The notes beneath the pieces were generated by a model, which was given only the letters and a program-made list of their open reading frames with translations, was not told the origin of the DNA and made no database searches. Of a stretch of DNA of 32,888 bases, positions 1 through 8,055 are shown piece by piece. Position 1 is the first letter of the stretch, and the number at the start of each line of letters is the position of its first letter. Position numbers and translations under genes: made by a program. Source of the stretch: Anaerolineae bacterium (lineage in GTDB: Bacteria > Chloroflexota > Anaerolineae > Promineifilales > Promineifilaceae); assembly GCA_015486215.1 (NCBI GenBank), contig WFSA01000187.1, forward strand, positions 1 through 32,888. The letters run 5' to 3'.

Positions 1-235
1 AACAGCGGCCGTTGATCCCGGTTTGATCGGTATCATGGACATGCGCTTGTTGGCAATGCAATTTGCTGGCGAAGAAACGCCCGATAACTACGATTTGGAA
101 GCACGCTTAGTTAGAGGCAGTGACTTAACCCCAGACACAACGATGTTGACATTGAACGAAATCATTCCCGGCTGGGGCGAATCTGATGCTTTCAACCAAC
201 CATGGATGGACGCATTGCGTGCTATGAATGAATAG
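1..235 (+). CDS. Sugar ABC transporter substrate-binding protein, C-terminal fragment
   Basis: Only the last ~77 codons are inside the window; the frame is open to the left edge and ends at a TAG at 233-235. The tail (VDPGLIGIMDMRLLAMQFAG...) and the position directly before an RbsA-type ATPase and an RbsC-type permease fit the C-terminal part of a periplasmic binding protein of the RbsB/Peripla_BP_4 class. The fragment carries no diagnostic motif by itself, so the assignment depends mainly on gene order. It would be the extracytoplasmic receptor that sets the substrate of the importer, which I infer to be a pentose such as 5-methylthioribose or 5-deoxyribose. Confidence 0.6.
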   Translation, partial: TAAVDPGLIGIMDMRLLAMQFAGEETPDNYDLEARLVRGSDLTPDTTMLTLNEIIPGWGESDAFNQPWMDALRAMNE

Positions 236-361
236 CAAGTAAGCAAGTTTGCAAGCAGGCATGTTTGCAAAATGCGGGTATGCAAGCAGGCAGATGTACT
301 TGCCGCTTGCAACCCTGCACACTTGCAACCCTGCACACTTGCACACTTGCATATTTGCACT
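236..361. repeat. 8-bp periodic tandem array forming a long imperfect inverted repeat
   Basis: The gap between the binding-protein gene and the ATPase gene is built from degenerate 8-bp units. The left half repeats GCAAG-type units (GCAAGTAA, GCAAGTTT, GCAAGCAG) and the right half (306-361) repeats the complementary CTTGCACA/CTTGCAAC type, including a 16-bp unit repeated exactly at 306-321 and 322-337. The halves can pair, so the transcript could form a long stem between the first two cistrons. Such a stem often keeps binding-protein mRNA more abundant than that of the membrane components; that role is inference. Confidence 0.7.
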
Positions 362-373
362 TCGAGGTGTCTT

Positions 374-1894
374 ATGGACTCACAACAAAAACATAGCATT
401 GAGATGAAAGGTATCTCAATTGAGTTTCCGGGCGTGAAGGCGTTGACGGATGTTGATTTTAAGATTGGAAGTGGAACGATCCACGCTTTGATCGGGGCGA
501 ATGGGGCGGGAAAATCAACGCTGATGAAGGTGTTGGGCGGCGTGTATAACCATTATATGGGAACGATTACCTTTGATGGAACGGCCGTTAACATTAAAAC
601 TCCTCGTGATTCTATCAAACTTGGCGTGGCCGTCGTCTATCAAGAAGTAGATACCGCTCTCATTCCTTATTTGAGCATCGCCGAAAACATCATGCTCGAT
701 GCCCTTGTCAACGACATGGGACACAGACAATTTGTTAATTGGAAGGGCATTCGCGCCGCCGCAAAAGAGTATTTGAAACGTGTAAATCTTGATTTGGATA
801 TCCGCACATTGGTACAAGATGTCTCTTTGGCTGACAAGCAGCGCATTTTAGTGGCGCGGGCGTTGGCTGGCAACAGTCGATTTCTCATCCTTGATGAGCC
901 GACTGCCCCCTTGAGCCAAACCGAAACGGATGAGCTTTTTGAATTGATGCGCGATTTGGCACAGAATCAAAATGTTGGCATCATTTTCATCTCCCATCGC
1001 CTGCCAGAGATTTTTGAAATTTGTGATACGGTGACAATTTTGCGCGATGGCGAAAAAGTTGCTGAGAAGCCAATCAGCGAGTTTACTCAAAAAGATATTG
1101 TTGAGCATATGCTGGGGCGAAAGTTTGATGAAACGTACCCCAAAACGGCCGTTGACATTGGTAGCACCCTCTTTGAAATAAAGAATCTTTCCGAAGCAAA
1201 CGGCGCGATCCATGATGTAAATTTGGCCGTGCGGGCGGGCGAAATTGTCGGTGTGACTGGTCTCGTTGGCGCGGGCAAGACAGAGTTGTGCAAAACCATC
1301 TTCGGCGCGTTGCGAATAGGGTCTGGCGACATTATTTTGAATGGTAATCCATTAAAAATAAACTCCCCGCATACGGCTGTTAAACAGGGATTAGCCCTCG
1401 TTCCCGAAGAGCGGCGCAAAGAAGGCGTACTGGTCGAAGAACCCGTCTATATCAACTTGACCGTCGCCAGCCTGAACAATTTTTCCAACCGCTTTGATTT
1501 TGTAAACACGACATCCGAACGTGTTGCCGCCAAAAAAATCATTAACGAGTTGGGCATTCGTACCCCTAGCGAAAATCAAAAAGTTGCCTTTTTATCGGGC
1601 GGCAACCAACAAAAAGTCGCTGTCGGCAAATGGTTGATCGCAGATGCCGATGTATATATTTTTGACGAGCCAACCAAAGGGGTAGATGTTGGTGCAAAGC
1701 ATGATATTTTTGAACTGATTGGGCAATTGGCGAGCGACGGCAAAGGCATCATTTATGCGTCAAGCGAAATTCCTGAAATCATGGGTATTTCTGACCGCAC
1801 CTATGTGATGTATGACCGCACAATCGTTAAAGAGTTAGAAACCACCGAAACCACCGAAGAAGAAATCCTCTTCTACTCCGCTGGAGGACAATAA
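374..1894 (+). CDS. RbsA-type sugar ABC transporter ATP-binding protein (two ABC domains)
   Basis: This 506-aa protein has the duplicated ATPase architecture of the RbsA/MglA family. Domain 1 has Walker A GANGAGKSTLMK and Walker B FLILDEPTAPL with a degenerate signature (VSLADKQRILVARAL). Domain 2 has Walker A-like GLVGAGKTELCK, signature LSGGNQQKVAVGKW and Walker B VYIFDEPTKGVD. I chose ATG 374 because GAGGTG lies a few bases upstream; the open frame extends back to 272 but only through the 8-bp repeat array. It would energise import through the permease 2 bp downstream. The length is normal for the family. The sugar cannot be read from the ATPase; the downstream mtn genes suggest a 5-modified ribose. 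Confidence 0.93.
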   Translation: MDSQQKHSIEMKGISIEFPGVKALTDVDFKIGSGTIHALIGANGAGKSTLMKVLGGVYNHYMGTITFDGTAVNIKTPRDSIKLGVAVVYQEVDTALIPYLSIAENIMLDALVNDMGHRQFVNWKGIRAAAKEYLKRVNLDLDIRTLVQDVSLADKQRILVARALAGNSRFLILDEPTAPLSQTETDELFELMRDLAQNQNVGIIFISHRLPEIFEICDTVTILRDGEKVAEKPISEFTQKDIVEHMLGRKFDETYPKTAVDIGSTLFEIKNLSEANGAIHDVNLAVRAGEIVGVTGLVGAGKTELCKTIFGALRIGSGDIILNGNPLKINSPHTAVKQGLALVPEERRKEGVLVEEPVYINLTVASLNNFSNRFDFVNTTSERVAAKKIINELGIRTPSENQKVAFLSGGNQQKVAVGKWLIADADVYIFDEPTKGVDVGAKHDIFELIGQLASDGKGIIYASSEIPEIMGISDRTYVMYDRTIVKELETTETTEEEILFYSAGGQ

Positions 1895-1896
1895 TT

Positions 1897-2901
1897 ATGA
1901 GTGCAACAACGAGTGAAACGAGTAAAGCTCGTAAAAAGAGCATCGGGGCAATAGCATTAGATTTTTTTGGTAAGTGGGGTACGCTCCTGACCATCGCCTT
2001 CTTGCTTGTCTTCTTTTCAATAAAAATGCCGCCATTTAAGTCAATGGCAAATATGGAGACTATCTTCCGCAGCATCTCTATTGTGACGGTAGTCGCCATC
2101 GGCATTACTATATCTTTAACGGTTGACGGCTTCGATTTGTCGGTGGGGTCCGTTGTTACCTTTGCTGACACATTAGTTATTTCTATGTTCGTCTGGTATG
2201 AATTTGGCACAGTATTGGGTATTTTTCTTGCCATTTTTATCTCCTTATCCGTCGCTGTTATCAACTCCTTTTTGATTGTCAAACTGAAAATTTTCGATCT
2301 GCTCGCCACGCTTGCTGTCATGTTTATCTTTGAAGGGGTGGCGTTGACATACACGGGCGGCGGCTCGATCAGTCAAGGGATGCCGCGCTTGGACGGCACG
2401 CCGACGTTTGGCAGAATTCCAGACGCTTTCCGTCTCATCGGCCAATCCCCCTATATTATCATTTTGATGCTGGTTATCGTGGCGACTGTTCATATTTTTT
2501 TGAATTATACGAAACACGGCCGTTATCTTTACATGGTCGGCGGCAACAGAGAAGCGGCCAGATTATCTGGTATTCCCGTAGATCGTTACCGCACAATAGC
2601 GTATTTCTTATCCGCCTTTTTCGCCTCCATCGGCGGTATTATGTTGGGCGCACGCATCGGCTCATCACAGGTGAACGCAGGCGCAGGCTTTTTGATGCCC
2701 GCCGTCGCCGCCGCTTTTATCGGCTACTCCGTCGCTGGTGTTAAAAAACCGAATGCCATCGGCACGCTTGTCGGCGCAGTCTTGGTCGGCGTATTGGAAA
2801 ATGGGCTGATTATGCTGTCTGTTCCCTATTATTCGTTGAATATCGTGAAGGGGCTTGTCTTGGCGATTGCGTTGGCCGTTACCTATTATAGTAAAGATTA
2901 G
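1897..2901 (+). CDS. RbsC-type sugar ABC transporter permease
   Basis: This 334-aa, very hydrophobic protein has the BPD_transp_2 pattern: about 8-10 membrane segments, the conserved block TISLTVDGFDLSVGSV (about residues 69-84) and the loop GRYLYMVGGNREAARLSGI, which contacts the ATPase. It starts 2 bp after the ATPase stop and is preceded by GGAGG, so the two are one operon. Only one permease gene is present, so the channel is probably a homodimer as in the ribose transporter. A strong hairpin follows the stop. Confidence 0.93.
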   Translation: MSATTSETSKARKKSIGAIALDFFGKWGTLLTIAFLLVFFSIKMPPFKSMANMETIFRSISIVTVVAIGITISLTVDGFDLSVGSVVTFADTLVISMFVWYEFGTVLGIFLAIFISLSVAVINSFLIVKLKIFDLLATLAVMFIFEGVALTYTGGGSISQGMPRLDGTPTFGRIPDAFRLIGQSPYIIILMLVIVATVHIFLNYTKHGRYLYMVGGNREAARLSGIPVDRYRTIAYFLSAFFASIGGIMLGARIGSSQVNAGAGFLMPAVAAAFIGYSVAGVKKPNAIGTLVGAVLVGVLENGLIMLSVPYYSLNIVKGLVLAIALAVTYYSKD

Positions 2902-2916
2902 GGCGACTCATGAAAA

Positions 2917-2977
2917 GGGCGACCCAGCGGGTCGCCCCTACCATATCGTCCCGTAGGGGCGACTCGCTGGGTCGCCC
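2917..2977. repeat. GGGCGACCC-type inverted repeat (25-bp arms)
   Basis: Arms at 2917-2941 and 2953-2977 match 24 of 25 bases with an 11-nt loop. The sequence begins GGGCGACCCAGCGGGTCGCC. It lies between the permease and the first MtnA-like gene and overlaps no coding region. It has no T-run, so it is more likely a dispersed intergenic repeat or an mRNA stabiliser than a classical terminator. Related GGGCGACC/GGTCGCCC segments occur inside the 150-bp elements near 19500 and 30200 and at 22268. Confidence 0.8.
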
Positions 2978-2994
2978 AAAATTTGGGAGAAGTT

Positions 2995-4101
2995 ATGAAT
3001 GTGTACGGTAAACATTATCGCACGATTTGGTTGAGTGAAGATGACCAAAACGTGGTGCAAATTATTGATCAGCGTCATTTGCCGCATAAATTTATTATCG
3101 AAGAGTTGACAACGGTTGACGAGATGGCGGTCGCTATCAAAGATATGCACATTCGCGGCGCAGGGCTTATCGGCGCGGCAGCTGGGTGGGGCATGTATTT
3201 AGCCGCTTTGCACGCTCCCGAAGATGGCTTTATGCAATCTTTGATTGCTGACGGGGACAGGTTGAAGGCGACACGCCCAACGGCCGTCAATCTCGCATGG
3301 GCCGTTGACCGCCAGATTGAAGCGATGGCGGCCAGCGCAGATGGTAAAGCGGCCAAAGTTGATCTTGCTCGGAAAACGGCCGTTGCCATCACCGACGAAG
3401 ATGCCGACTACTGCCGCCGCATCGGCGAGCATGGCGTTTCCATCATCAAAGAGATCAGCAAAAAGAAAAACGGTGAGACCGTCAACATCCTCACCCATTG
3501 TAACGCAGGCTGGCTCGCCTTTGTCGATTACGGCTCGGCGACCGCGCCAATGTATGCCGCCTATGATAAAGGGATTGACATTCACATCTGGGTAGACGAA
3601 ACCCGCCCCCGTAATCAGGGCGCACGCCTTACCGCATGGGAATTGGGGCAACATGGCATTCCGCATACCGTCATCGCTGACAATGTGGGCGGCCACCTCA
3701 TGCAGCACGGGCTGGTTGATATGGTCATCACTGGCACAGATCGCACCACCTACACCGGCGATGTCGGTAACAAAATCGGCACTTATTTGAAAGCATTAGC
3801 CGCCTTTGACAACGATGTCCCCTTCTACACCGCCTTACCCTCCTCAACATTTGATTGGGTCATGCGCGACGGGGTGAAGGAAGTCCCCATCGAACAGCGC
3901 GACGGCACGGAGGTACGCTATATTCAAGGAATGCACGACGGCGAAATAACGGCCGTTTTGCTCACCCCCGAAGACAGCCCCGCCGCCAATTACGCCTTCG
4001 ATGTAACCCCCGCCCGTCTGGTGACAGGCCTCATCACCGAACGCGGCATCTGTGATGCGTCGGAAGAGGGCGTGTTGGGTTTATATCCAGAGAAGAGATA
4101 G
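2995..4101 (+). CDS. MtnA-like aldose-1-phosphate isomerase (divergent paralogue)
   Basis: This 368-aa member of the MtnA/eIF2B-alpha-like family is expected to isomerise a 1-phospho-aldose to a 1-phospho-ketose. The catalytic pair is present: Cys169 in THCNAGWLA and Asp249 in GTDRTTYTGDVGNKIGTY. It differs from the canonical MtnA encoded at 6649: the substrate-site loop reads RGAGLIGAAAGWG rather than [13 protein letters not shown], and GTDR replaces GCDR. These changes suggest a different substrate, for example 5-deoxyribose 1-phosphate rather than 5-methylthioribose 1-phosphate, but this is inference. ATG 2995 is preceded by GGGAGAAG; a TTG at 2983 is less likely. It follows the importer genes and probably belongs to the same transcription unit. 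Confidence 0.85.
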   Translation: MNVYGKHYRTIWLSEDDQNVVQIIDQRHLPHKFIIEELTTVDEMAVAIKDMHIRGAGLIGAAAGWGMYLAALHAPEDGFMQSLIADGDRLKATRPTAVNLAWAVDRQIEAMAASADGKAAKVDLARKTAVAITDEDADYCRRIGEHGVSIIKEISKKKNGETVNILTHCNAGWLAFVDYGSATAPMYAAYDKGIDIHIWVDETRPRNQGARLTAWELGQHGIPHTVIADNVGGHLMQHGLVDMVITGTDRTTYTGDVGNKIGTYLKALAAFDNDVPFYTALPSSTFDWVMRDGVKEVPIEQRDGTEVRYIQGMHDGEITAVLLTPEDSPAANYAFDVTPARLVTGLITERGICDASEEGVLGLYPEKR

Positions 4102-4160
4102 AGAATGTTGGTGATTCTTCAAGAAGCTGAATTTTTTATCAAAAAAGAACTATCATCATT

Positions 4161-4397
4161 ATGACTTCTACTCATATGGAGCTTTCTATTAAACAAGCGG
4201 CAGACTTTCTCAATGTTTCACGGCCGTTTTTGGTGCAGTTATTAGAAAATGGAAAAATCCCTTTTCACAAAATCGGTACCCATCGGCGAGTCAAATCGAG
4301 CGATCTCATGGAATATAAACAAGAAATTGAGCAACAGCGATTACATACACTTGATGAACTGGCTGAACAGGCACAACGGTTAGACATGGGGTATTGA
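4161..4397 (+). CDS. Helix-turn-helix (excisionase-type) antitoxin
   Basis: A 78-aa protein with an excisionase/MerR-like DNA-binding domain. The core SIKQAADFLNVSRPFLVQLL followed by GKIPFHKIGTHRRVKSSDL is typical of the HTH_17 family, and the C-terminal tail (HTLDELAEQAQRLDMGY) is the type that binds a PIN toxin. It ends one base before the toxin gene starts, the normal antitoxin-toxin order. By family knowledge it would neutralise the toxin and autorepress the operon. Start 4161 has no strong ribosome site; ATG 4176 is an alternative. One ACGGCCGT palindrome at 4221 suggests long residence in this genome. Confidence 0.82.
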   Translation: MTSTHMELSIKQAADFLNVSRPFLVQLLENGKIPFHKIGTHRRVKSSDLMEYKQEIEQQRLHTLDELAEQAQRLDMGY

Positions 4398-4398
4398 T

Positions 4399-5107
4399 GT
4401 GAGAAAACTCATTGTCATTTATGATGCTTGTGTTTTATACCCTGCACCATTGCGAGATTTGTTAATGCACTTAGCTTTGACAACTCTGTTTCGTGCCAAA
4501 TGGAGTACCACAATTCACGAAGAATGGATTCGCAATGTTTTGAAAGTGCGTCCCGATCTGACACGGAAACAATTAGGGCGAACACGCACGCTTATGGATG
4601 CCCATGTGCAAGATGCCGTAGTTGAAGGATATGAGGCTTTGGTGGAAAGTATAAATTTTCCTGATCCAAATGATCGTCATGTTCTTGCCGCAGCTATTAT
4701 GAGTAAGGCGAGTTTGATTATTACATTTAATCTTAAAAATTTTCCACAAGCATCATTGAAATCTTACGGTATTAAGGCGCAGCATCCTGACGAATTTGTT
4801 ATGAGGTTGATGGATACAGCCCCTGACGATGTGTATACGGCCGTAAAAAGACACCGTGCTAGTATAACTTGGCCTAAGTTCTTAGATGATATACGCCGCC
4901 TGTATCGGGAATCGGAATTCCCGATACCTATTTATGGGAGTTGCGGGAATTCCGATTCCCGCAACAAATAACATATAAGGACTTCCGCCAGCGTGTACTA
5001 GTTTGAAAAATCCACCTAAAAATGTAACTGACTATCTGCATATTCTGGAACGGCAGGGATTATCTGCAAGCGTGGCACGGTTATGGGAATATGCAGATTT
5101 GATTTAA
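4399..5107 (+). pseudogene. PIN-domain toxin gene, 3' end interrupted by a short element
   Basis: The open frame 4399-4971 (GTG start, 190 aa) encodes a PIN-domain (PIN_3-like) ribonuclease with acidic residues at Asp9 (VIYDACVLYP), Glu42 (IHEEWIRN) and Asp92 (PDPNDRHVLAAAI). From residue 155 on, the sequence ITWPKFLDD... does not look like the family and comes from an inserted element. The lost C-terminus is still present downstream: 5003-5107 reads LKNPPKNVTDYLHILERQGL and on to a TAA. Removing 4864-5002 (139 bp, ending in a second CTAGT) joins RHRAS to LKNPP in frame and restores a normal tail. The present product has a foreign ~36-residue tail and may be inactive. The antitoxin is intact. 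Confidence 0.82.
4864..4997. mobile_element. 134-bp non-autonomous inverted-repeat element in the PIN gene
   Basis: The element is flanked by the 5-bp direct repeat CTAGT (4859-4863 and 4998-5002), which reads as a target-site duplication. The ends carry imperfect inverted repeats (about 18 of 24 matches between TTGGCCTAAGTTCTTAGATG and the reverse of the right end). The centre holds two palindromic arms containing GGGAATCGGAATTCCCG and CGGGAATTCCGATTCCCG at about 4906-4966. It encodes no protein and supplies a premature stop to the toxin gene. Confidence 0.65.
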
Positions 5108-5148
5108 TGTGATTTTACAGAGCGTAATCATTACGCAATGAAAAAAAG

Positions 5149-5260
5149 GTATCTTCTCAATAAATCGTGGACAAGACTTGACAAATTTCATCAGCACTTT
5201 ATTTTACACGAGTATCATTAGGAAAATTTGTCAAATCTCCCCAGAATACTGAGAAGATAC
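5149..5260 (-). mobile_element. Family A 112-bp MITE, copy 1
   Basis: Full-length 112-bp copy with the termini GTATCTTCTCA and TGAGAAGATAC and a perfect 8-bp target duplication AAAAAAAG (5141-5148 and 5261-5268). It sits directly before the mtnK ribosome-binding site, which lies partly in the right-hand target duplicate. In this orientation it carries TTGACA at 5177, 16 bp, then TATTTT, a plausible outward promoter toward mtnK. Confidence 0.9.
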
Positions 5261-5277
5261 AAAAAAAGGAGTATGCA

Positions 5278-6528
5278 ATGGATTACTATCCTCTTGATAC
5301 AACAACAGTAACTGAATATGTGAAAACACGTCCCGCATTGAAGGACTTTTTTCCAGAAGACGCAACGCTTGTAGCGCGGGAAGTGGGCGATGGCAATTTG
5401 AACTTCGTGTTTTTTGTTGAAAATGCGGACGATTTGACGAATTCTATCGTCGTGAAACAGGCATTGCCTTATTTGCGTGTGATTGGCGAATCGTGGCCGC
5501 TAACGCAAGAGCGCGTGCGGTATGAAACGCAAGCGTTGCGGAAGCAGTATGAAGCCGCTCCCGGACTGTCCCCAAAGGTGTATGACTATAATGATGAGAT
5601 GTCTACCTTGATTATGGAACATTTGCGGGAACATGAGATTATGCGTTTCCCGATGGTGGCGCGTAAACGCTTCCCCAAATTTGCCGATCACATCAGCACT
5701 TTTTTGGCGAACACCCTTTTCTACACCTCTGATTTATATATGACGGGCGAAGAAAAGAAGAAGTATATGGAACTGTTCACCAATGAAGAGCTGCGGAAAT
5801 TGCAGGAGGATTTCGTTTACACCAATCCGTACATGGATTCTGAGGAGAATAATTGGAATCCGTTGGTTGATGATGCGGTAACGGCCGTTCGCCAGAACGC
5901 CGAGCTAAAGATAGCCATCGCTGAAGCAAAACGGGCGTACACCACCCACGCCGAAGCCCTTATCCACGCCGATTTACACACTGGCTCCATCATGCTGAAT
6001 GAAGAAGATACACGGGTGATCGATCCCGAATTCGCCTTCTTTGGCCCGATGGGTTATGACATTGGTGCAGTATTGCAGAATCTGATTTTGAACTATCTTT
6101 CCCATTACGGACACACGCCAGACAAAGCCGAACGTGAAAGTTACCAAGCGTATATTTTGGAGACGGTCGCTGCTATTTGGAATGGATTTGCGGCTAAATT
6201 TGATACATTGTGGAAAGAAAATAATCGCGGTGATGCTGTTCCGGCCAAGTATTGGGAGTTCGAAGGCGGCGAAGAGGCGTTTGCTGAGTATCGGCGGCGG
6301 TATATTTTAAGGTTGTTGCGGGAAACGGCCGTTCACGGCGGCACAAAATTCCTGCGGCGGATGATGGGCATTGTTTCCGTCTGGGACATCAGCAGCATCG
6401 AAGATGAAGAGAAGCGGGCCGTTGCCGAACGGGCAGCCATCGCCATCGGCTCCCGCTGGCTGCTGGAAAAAGAGAGCTTCAACAGTATTGATGATATGCT
6501 CGCTATTGTGAAAGAAGAAACAGGTTGA
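5278..6528 (+). CDS. mtnK: 5-methylthioribose kinase
   Basis: This 416-aa protein phosphorylates C1 of 5-methylthioribose with ATP in the methionine-salvage pathway and is cytoplasmic. The MtnK signatures are clear: EVGDGNLNFVF near residues 35-45 (nucleotide loop), the catalytic loop HADLHTGSI at 230-238 with Asp232, and DPEFAFFGPMGYDIG at 249-263, the metal-binding DPE that replaces the DFG of kinases. Length is normal. ATG 5278 follows AAGGAG at 5266-5271. A family A MITE lies immediately upstream and may have replaced or altered the native promoter. With the MtnA homologues on both sides it starts the intracellular part of the pathway; 5-deoxyribose is a possible second substrate. Confidence 0.95.
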   Translation: MDYYPLDTTTVTEYVKTRPALKDFFPEDATLVAREVGDGNLNFVFFVENADDLTNSIVVKQALPYLRVIGESWPLTQERVRYETQALRKQYEAAPGLSPKVYDYNDEMSTLIMEHLREHEIMRFPMVARKRFPKFADHISTFLANTLFYTSDLYMTGEEKKKYMELFTNEELRKLQEDFVYTNPYMDSEENNWNPLVDDAVTAVRQNAELKIAIAEAKRAYTTHAEALIHADLHTGSIMLNEEDTRVIDPEFAFFGPMGYDIGAVLQNLILNYLSHYGHTPDKAERESYQAYILETVAAIWNGFAAKFDTLWKENNRGDAVPAKYWEFEGGEEAFAEYRRRYILRLLRETAVHGGTKFLRRMMGIVSVWDISSIEDEEKRAVAERAAIAIGSRWLLEKESFNSIDDMLAIVKEETG

Positions 6529-6648
6529 TAATGGATAATGAATAATTAACAATTAATAATGAAGTACGTTAACGCGTTATGGTATCGCGGAAGCAGTAAT
6601 ACTAAATGTGGCGACACTTAATAATTCATTATTCATTATTTTTCTACT
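6529..6648. repeat. AT-rich intergenic inverted repeat (TAATGAATAAT type)
   Basis: The mtnK-mtnA gap begins with ATGGATAATGAATAATTAAC and ends with the near-complementary TTAATAATTCATTATTCATT, separated by about 60 bp without recognisable features. The same vocabulary (AATGAATAATGAACAATT) recurs at 14650-14834, 25201-25262, 25919-25943 and 31014-31101, so it is a dispersed intergenic repeat. No clear promoter can be distinguished in it. Confidence 0.6.
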
Positions 6649-7707
6649 ATGAGCGCATTTAATAGTATCGGATGGGGTGAGGGCGGTGTTGTGCGGATGT
6701 TGGATCAGCGCAAGTTGCCGCATGAGACGGTTTATAACGATTATCATACCTATGGCGAAGTCGCGCAGGCGATTACGGATATGGTGATACGGGGTGCGCC
6801 GGCGATTGGGGCGGCGGCGGCGTATGGATTGGCGTTGACGGCGCATCGAACAACGGCCGTTTCCCCCGTCGCCCTCCGTGCCGAATTAGCAAAAGCGGCC
6901 GAACTGTTGAGAGCATCACGGCCAACGGCCGTAAACCTCTTTTGGGCGATAGATCGCATGACGAAAACGATCGCCGATCCTGCCCTCAACACCGTTTCCG
7001 CATTACAAACGGCAACCTTGTTTGAGGCCAACGCCATCGCCGCCGAAGATGTGGCGATTAACAAACAGATCGGGCAAAACGCCCAACCCCTCATCCCCGA
7101 CGAAGCGACCATCATCCATCATTGCAACACAGGCAGCTTGGCGACGGTTGATTATGGCACGGCATTAGGCATCATCCGCATGGCGCATGAACAGGGCAAA
7201 AAGATATTTGCTTTGCTGGATGAGACGCGCCCCCGCTTGCAAGGAGCGCGATTGTCGGCGTATGAATTGAAGGCGCAGGGCGTGCCGTTCAAAGTTATCG
7301 CCGACAGCGCATCAGGCCATTTTATGCGTACCATCGGCGTGGATTTATGCGTGGTCGGTTGTGATCGGGTGGCGGCAAATGGAGATACGGCTAATAAAAT
7401 CGGCACGTATAATTTGGCCGTTGTCGCCCGTGCAAACAATGTCCCCTTTTACGTTGCCGCGCCGACAACGACGATTGATATGGCGACGGCAACGGGGGAT
7501 GAGATTGAAATTGAGGAACGGCCGTCACGCGAAATTACCCACGTCGGCAATTGTCAAATCACCCCCGATGGTATAGAGGTCGGCAACCCTGCTTTTGATG
7601 TGACACCGAATGAGTATATAACGGCCGTTATCACTGAAAAAGGGATCGTCTATCCCCCATTCAAAGAAAATTTGGCAAAATTGATGCGGAGTGGTGAAAT
7701 AGCGTAA
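6649..7707 (+). CDS. mtnA: S-methyl-5-thioribose-1-phosphate isomerase
   Basis: This 352-aa enzyme converts 5-methylthioribose 1-phosphate to 5-methylthioribulose 1-phosphate. Family motifs are canonical: [15 protein letters not shown] (47-61), the catalytic Cys159 in [26 protein letters not shown] (191-202), and the catalytic Asp239 in [18 protein letters not shown]. It is the standard member of the family, in contrast to the divergent paralogue at 2995. No clear Shine-Dalgarno sequence precedes ATG 6649. It lies directly downstream of mtnK, the usual pairing, and uses the kinase product. Confidence 0.94.
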   Translation: MSAFNSIGWGEGGVVRMLDQRKLPHETVYNDYHTYGEVAQAITDMVIRGAPAIGAAAAYGLALTAHRTTAVSPVALRAELAKAAELLRASRPTAVNLFWAIDRMTKTIADPALNTVSALQTATLFEANAIAAEDVAINKQIGQNAQPLIPDEATIIHHCNTGSLATVDYGTALGIIRMAHEQGKKIFALLDETRPRLQGARLSAYELKAQGVPFKVIADSASGHFMRTIGVDLCVVGCDRVAANGDTANKIGTYNLAVVARANNVPFYVAAPTTTIDMATATGDEIEIEERPSREITHVGNCQITPDGIEVGNPAFDVTPNEYITAVITEKGIVYPPFKENLAKLMRSGEIA

Positions 7708-7768
7708 GTGACTGTCACGGGGCGAACGGACTTCGTTTACCCGAAACTACACGCCCCGTGATTGTCAC
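7708..7768. repeat. Inverted repeat after mtnA (17-bp arms)
   Basis: GTGACTGTCACGGGGCG (7708-7724) pairs with CGCCCCGTGATTGTCAC (7752-7768), 15 of 17 matches, immediately after the mtnA stop. A stable transcript hairpin is expected. No U-run follows, so termination is uncertain. It may be a REP-like sequence. Confidence 0.7.
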
Positions 7769-7821
7769 TTCTACCAAAATGAAACGGGTGTGTTTCATTT
7801 GCTTTAACAGTAGCGGAGACC

Positions 7822-7879
7822 GAGCTTGTCGAAGTCGTAGCGGCTTCTGCACTCGACCGCCTTTACCTTCGACAAGCTC
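7822..7879. repeat. Inverted repeat GAGCTTGTCGAAG / CTTCGACAAGCTC
   Basis: Perfect 13-bp arms at 7822-7834 and 7867-7879 flank a 32-nt loop. This is a common type of dispersed intergenic repeat in environmental bacteria. No coding potential. The 7708-8055 gap therefore holds three successive palindromic units (this one, 7708-7768 and the family B element). Confidence 0.65.
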
Positions 7880-7898
7880 AGGCGACGGCTATTCCTAA

Positions 7899-7988
7899 GG
7901 GAAGGTTCGTTTTTAACTTTGGACTTTCAGGTGACAGGCACTTGCCAAGTGCCTGTCACCTTGGCCACAGTTATTTATGAGTTTTCCC
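7899..7988 (+). mobile_element. Family B 90-bp element, copy 1
   Basis: This 90-bp element begins GGGAAGGTTCG and ends GAGTTTTCCC. It is flanked by TAA (7896-7898 and 7989-7991), a putative 3-bp target duplication. The centre is a near-perfect hairpin, GTGACAGGCACTTG and its complement separated by one base. Nearly identical copies lie at 14839 and 23123. Confidence 0.85.
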
Positions 7989-8055
7989 TAAGTAAATGAA
8001 ACACACCATTTTGATTTTGCAACCTCGCAACTCCGTAACCATACAAGGTGAAAAA

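Noticed and set aside
272-373. An N-terminal extension of the sugar ABC ATPase
   Set aside because: It would translate the 8-bp repeat array into a Cys/His-rich peptide; the ribosome site at 364-369 supports ATG 374.
88-399. Antisense frames overlapping the genes (for example 88-399, 1827-2354 and 3199-3708 on the minus strand)
   Set aside because: They lie opposite well-supported genes, have no ribosome sites and give compositionally odd peptides.
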